64,000 nt of DNA from Dendrophyllia cribrosa (Eukaryota > Cnidaria > Anthozoa > Scleractinia > Dendrophylliidae), in assembly GCA_024195265.1 (NCBI GenBank), contig JAJLRJ010000007.1, positions 9,124,828 through 9,188,827 of the forward strand. The letters are read 5' to 3'. Position numbers and translations under genes: made by a program. Positions 63,622 through 64,000 of the stretch are shown here, one piece after another (positions within the stretch are counted from its first letter, which is position 1; each line of letters opens with the position of its first letter). Below the pieces are notes generated by a model that saw only the letters and a list, made by a program, of their open reading frames with translations, was not told where the DNA came from and ran no database searches.

Positions 63622-64000
63622 GTCCGTATTATAGAGGTTTCAGTAAAGAAAATATGTGAGAATTTTGTTGGGACAAAGGAAACTGTCCGTAATAGAGAGG
63701 TGTCCGTCACAATTCACGGACCGTCAACAGACCGAATCGCTCTTTTACAATCCGTACAGACTGTACAGATTGTCAAATCGTTTCACTCCTTGACCAACAA
63801 ATGGATGCATACATTATCAGACCGTCAACGGATCGACTACAACTTTTTCTGTCTGACAGACCGTACAGATCGTGTGATCGATTTGACAGACTGTATCAGT
63901 GCGTTTATATATATTGCGGGACGTGAGTGACCTGATTATAAGAACCATACTGGTCCAATTAATCAAGCTTGCCCAGTTTGCCAACATACCTTTTACTGAG
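63622..64000. other. Right flank: remainder of a MITE-like repeat
   Basis: GTCCGTATTATAGAGGTTTC and CTGTCCGTAATAGAGAGGTG continue the repeat into which the PLE inserted. 63720-63900 has several ACAGACCGT/ACAGACTGT motifs. No gene seen. Confidence 0.5.

Overview
The window looks like nuclear DNA of an anthozoan cnidarian, most likely a stony coral (inference). The reasons are long genes cut by many small GT-AG introns, dense short inverted-repeat transposons, tRNA-derived SINEs, Tx1/CR1-like LINE remnants and Penelope-like elements (PLEs) with GIY-YIG domains. There is nothing bacterial: no operons, ribosome binding sites or CRISPR arrays.

Layout. 1-23 kb (minus strand): three intronless paralogues of a five-pass membrane protein that I cannot name (5157-6152, 16792-17751, 22080-22988). 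They stand in repeat-rich DNA that includes two related copies of a LINE 5' region. The middle paralogue has a frameshift in a homopolymer. 23.2-32.9 kb (plus): an eight-exon gene for little elongation complex subunit 2 (ICE2/NARG2). Its start codon lies 232 bp from the start codon of the third paralogue, on the opposite strand. 35.4-59.4 kb (plus): a 23-exon gene for a B4GALNT3/4-like beta-1,4-N-acetylgalactosaminyltransferase (signal anchor, PA14-like region, CHGN-type catalytic domain). I assembled both spliced genes by hand; the splice phases close at every junction, giving 759 and 754 codons before the stop. Their introns hold many transposons and some very long simple repeats.

60.9-63.6 kb: a 2,655-bp PLE insertion flanked by a 13-bp target duplication. 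Of this, 2,600 bp form a seemingly perfect head-to-head palindrome, each arm carrying the last part of the reverse transcriptase, a GIY-YIG endonuclease and a hammerhead-like motif. A 58-bp fragment of the same family lies at 20.3 kb, and its target duplication was later split by another transposon.

The host genes show no common pathway: nuclear Pol II/snRNA transcription (ICE2), Golgi glycan synthesis (B4GALNT-like), and an unknown membrane family. The most unusual items are the palindromic PLE and the unnamed membrane-protein cluster. Exon edges come from splice consensus, phase and remembered family similarity, not from RNA data.
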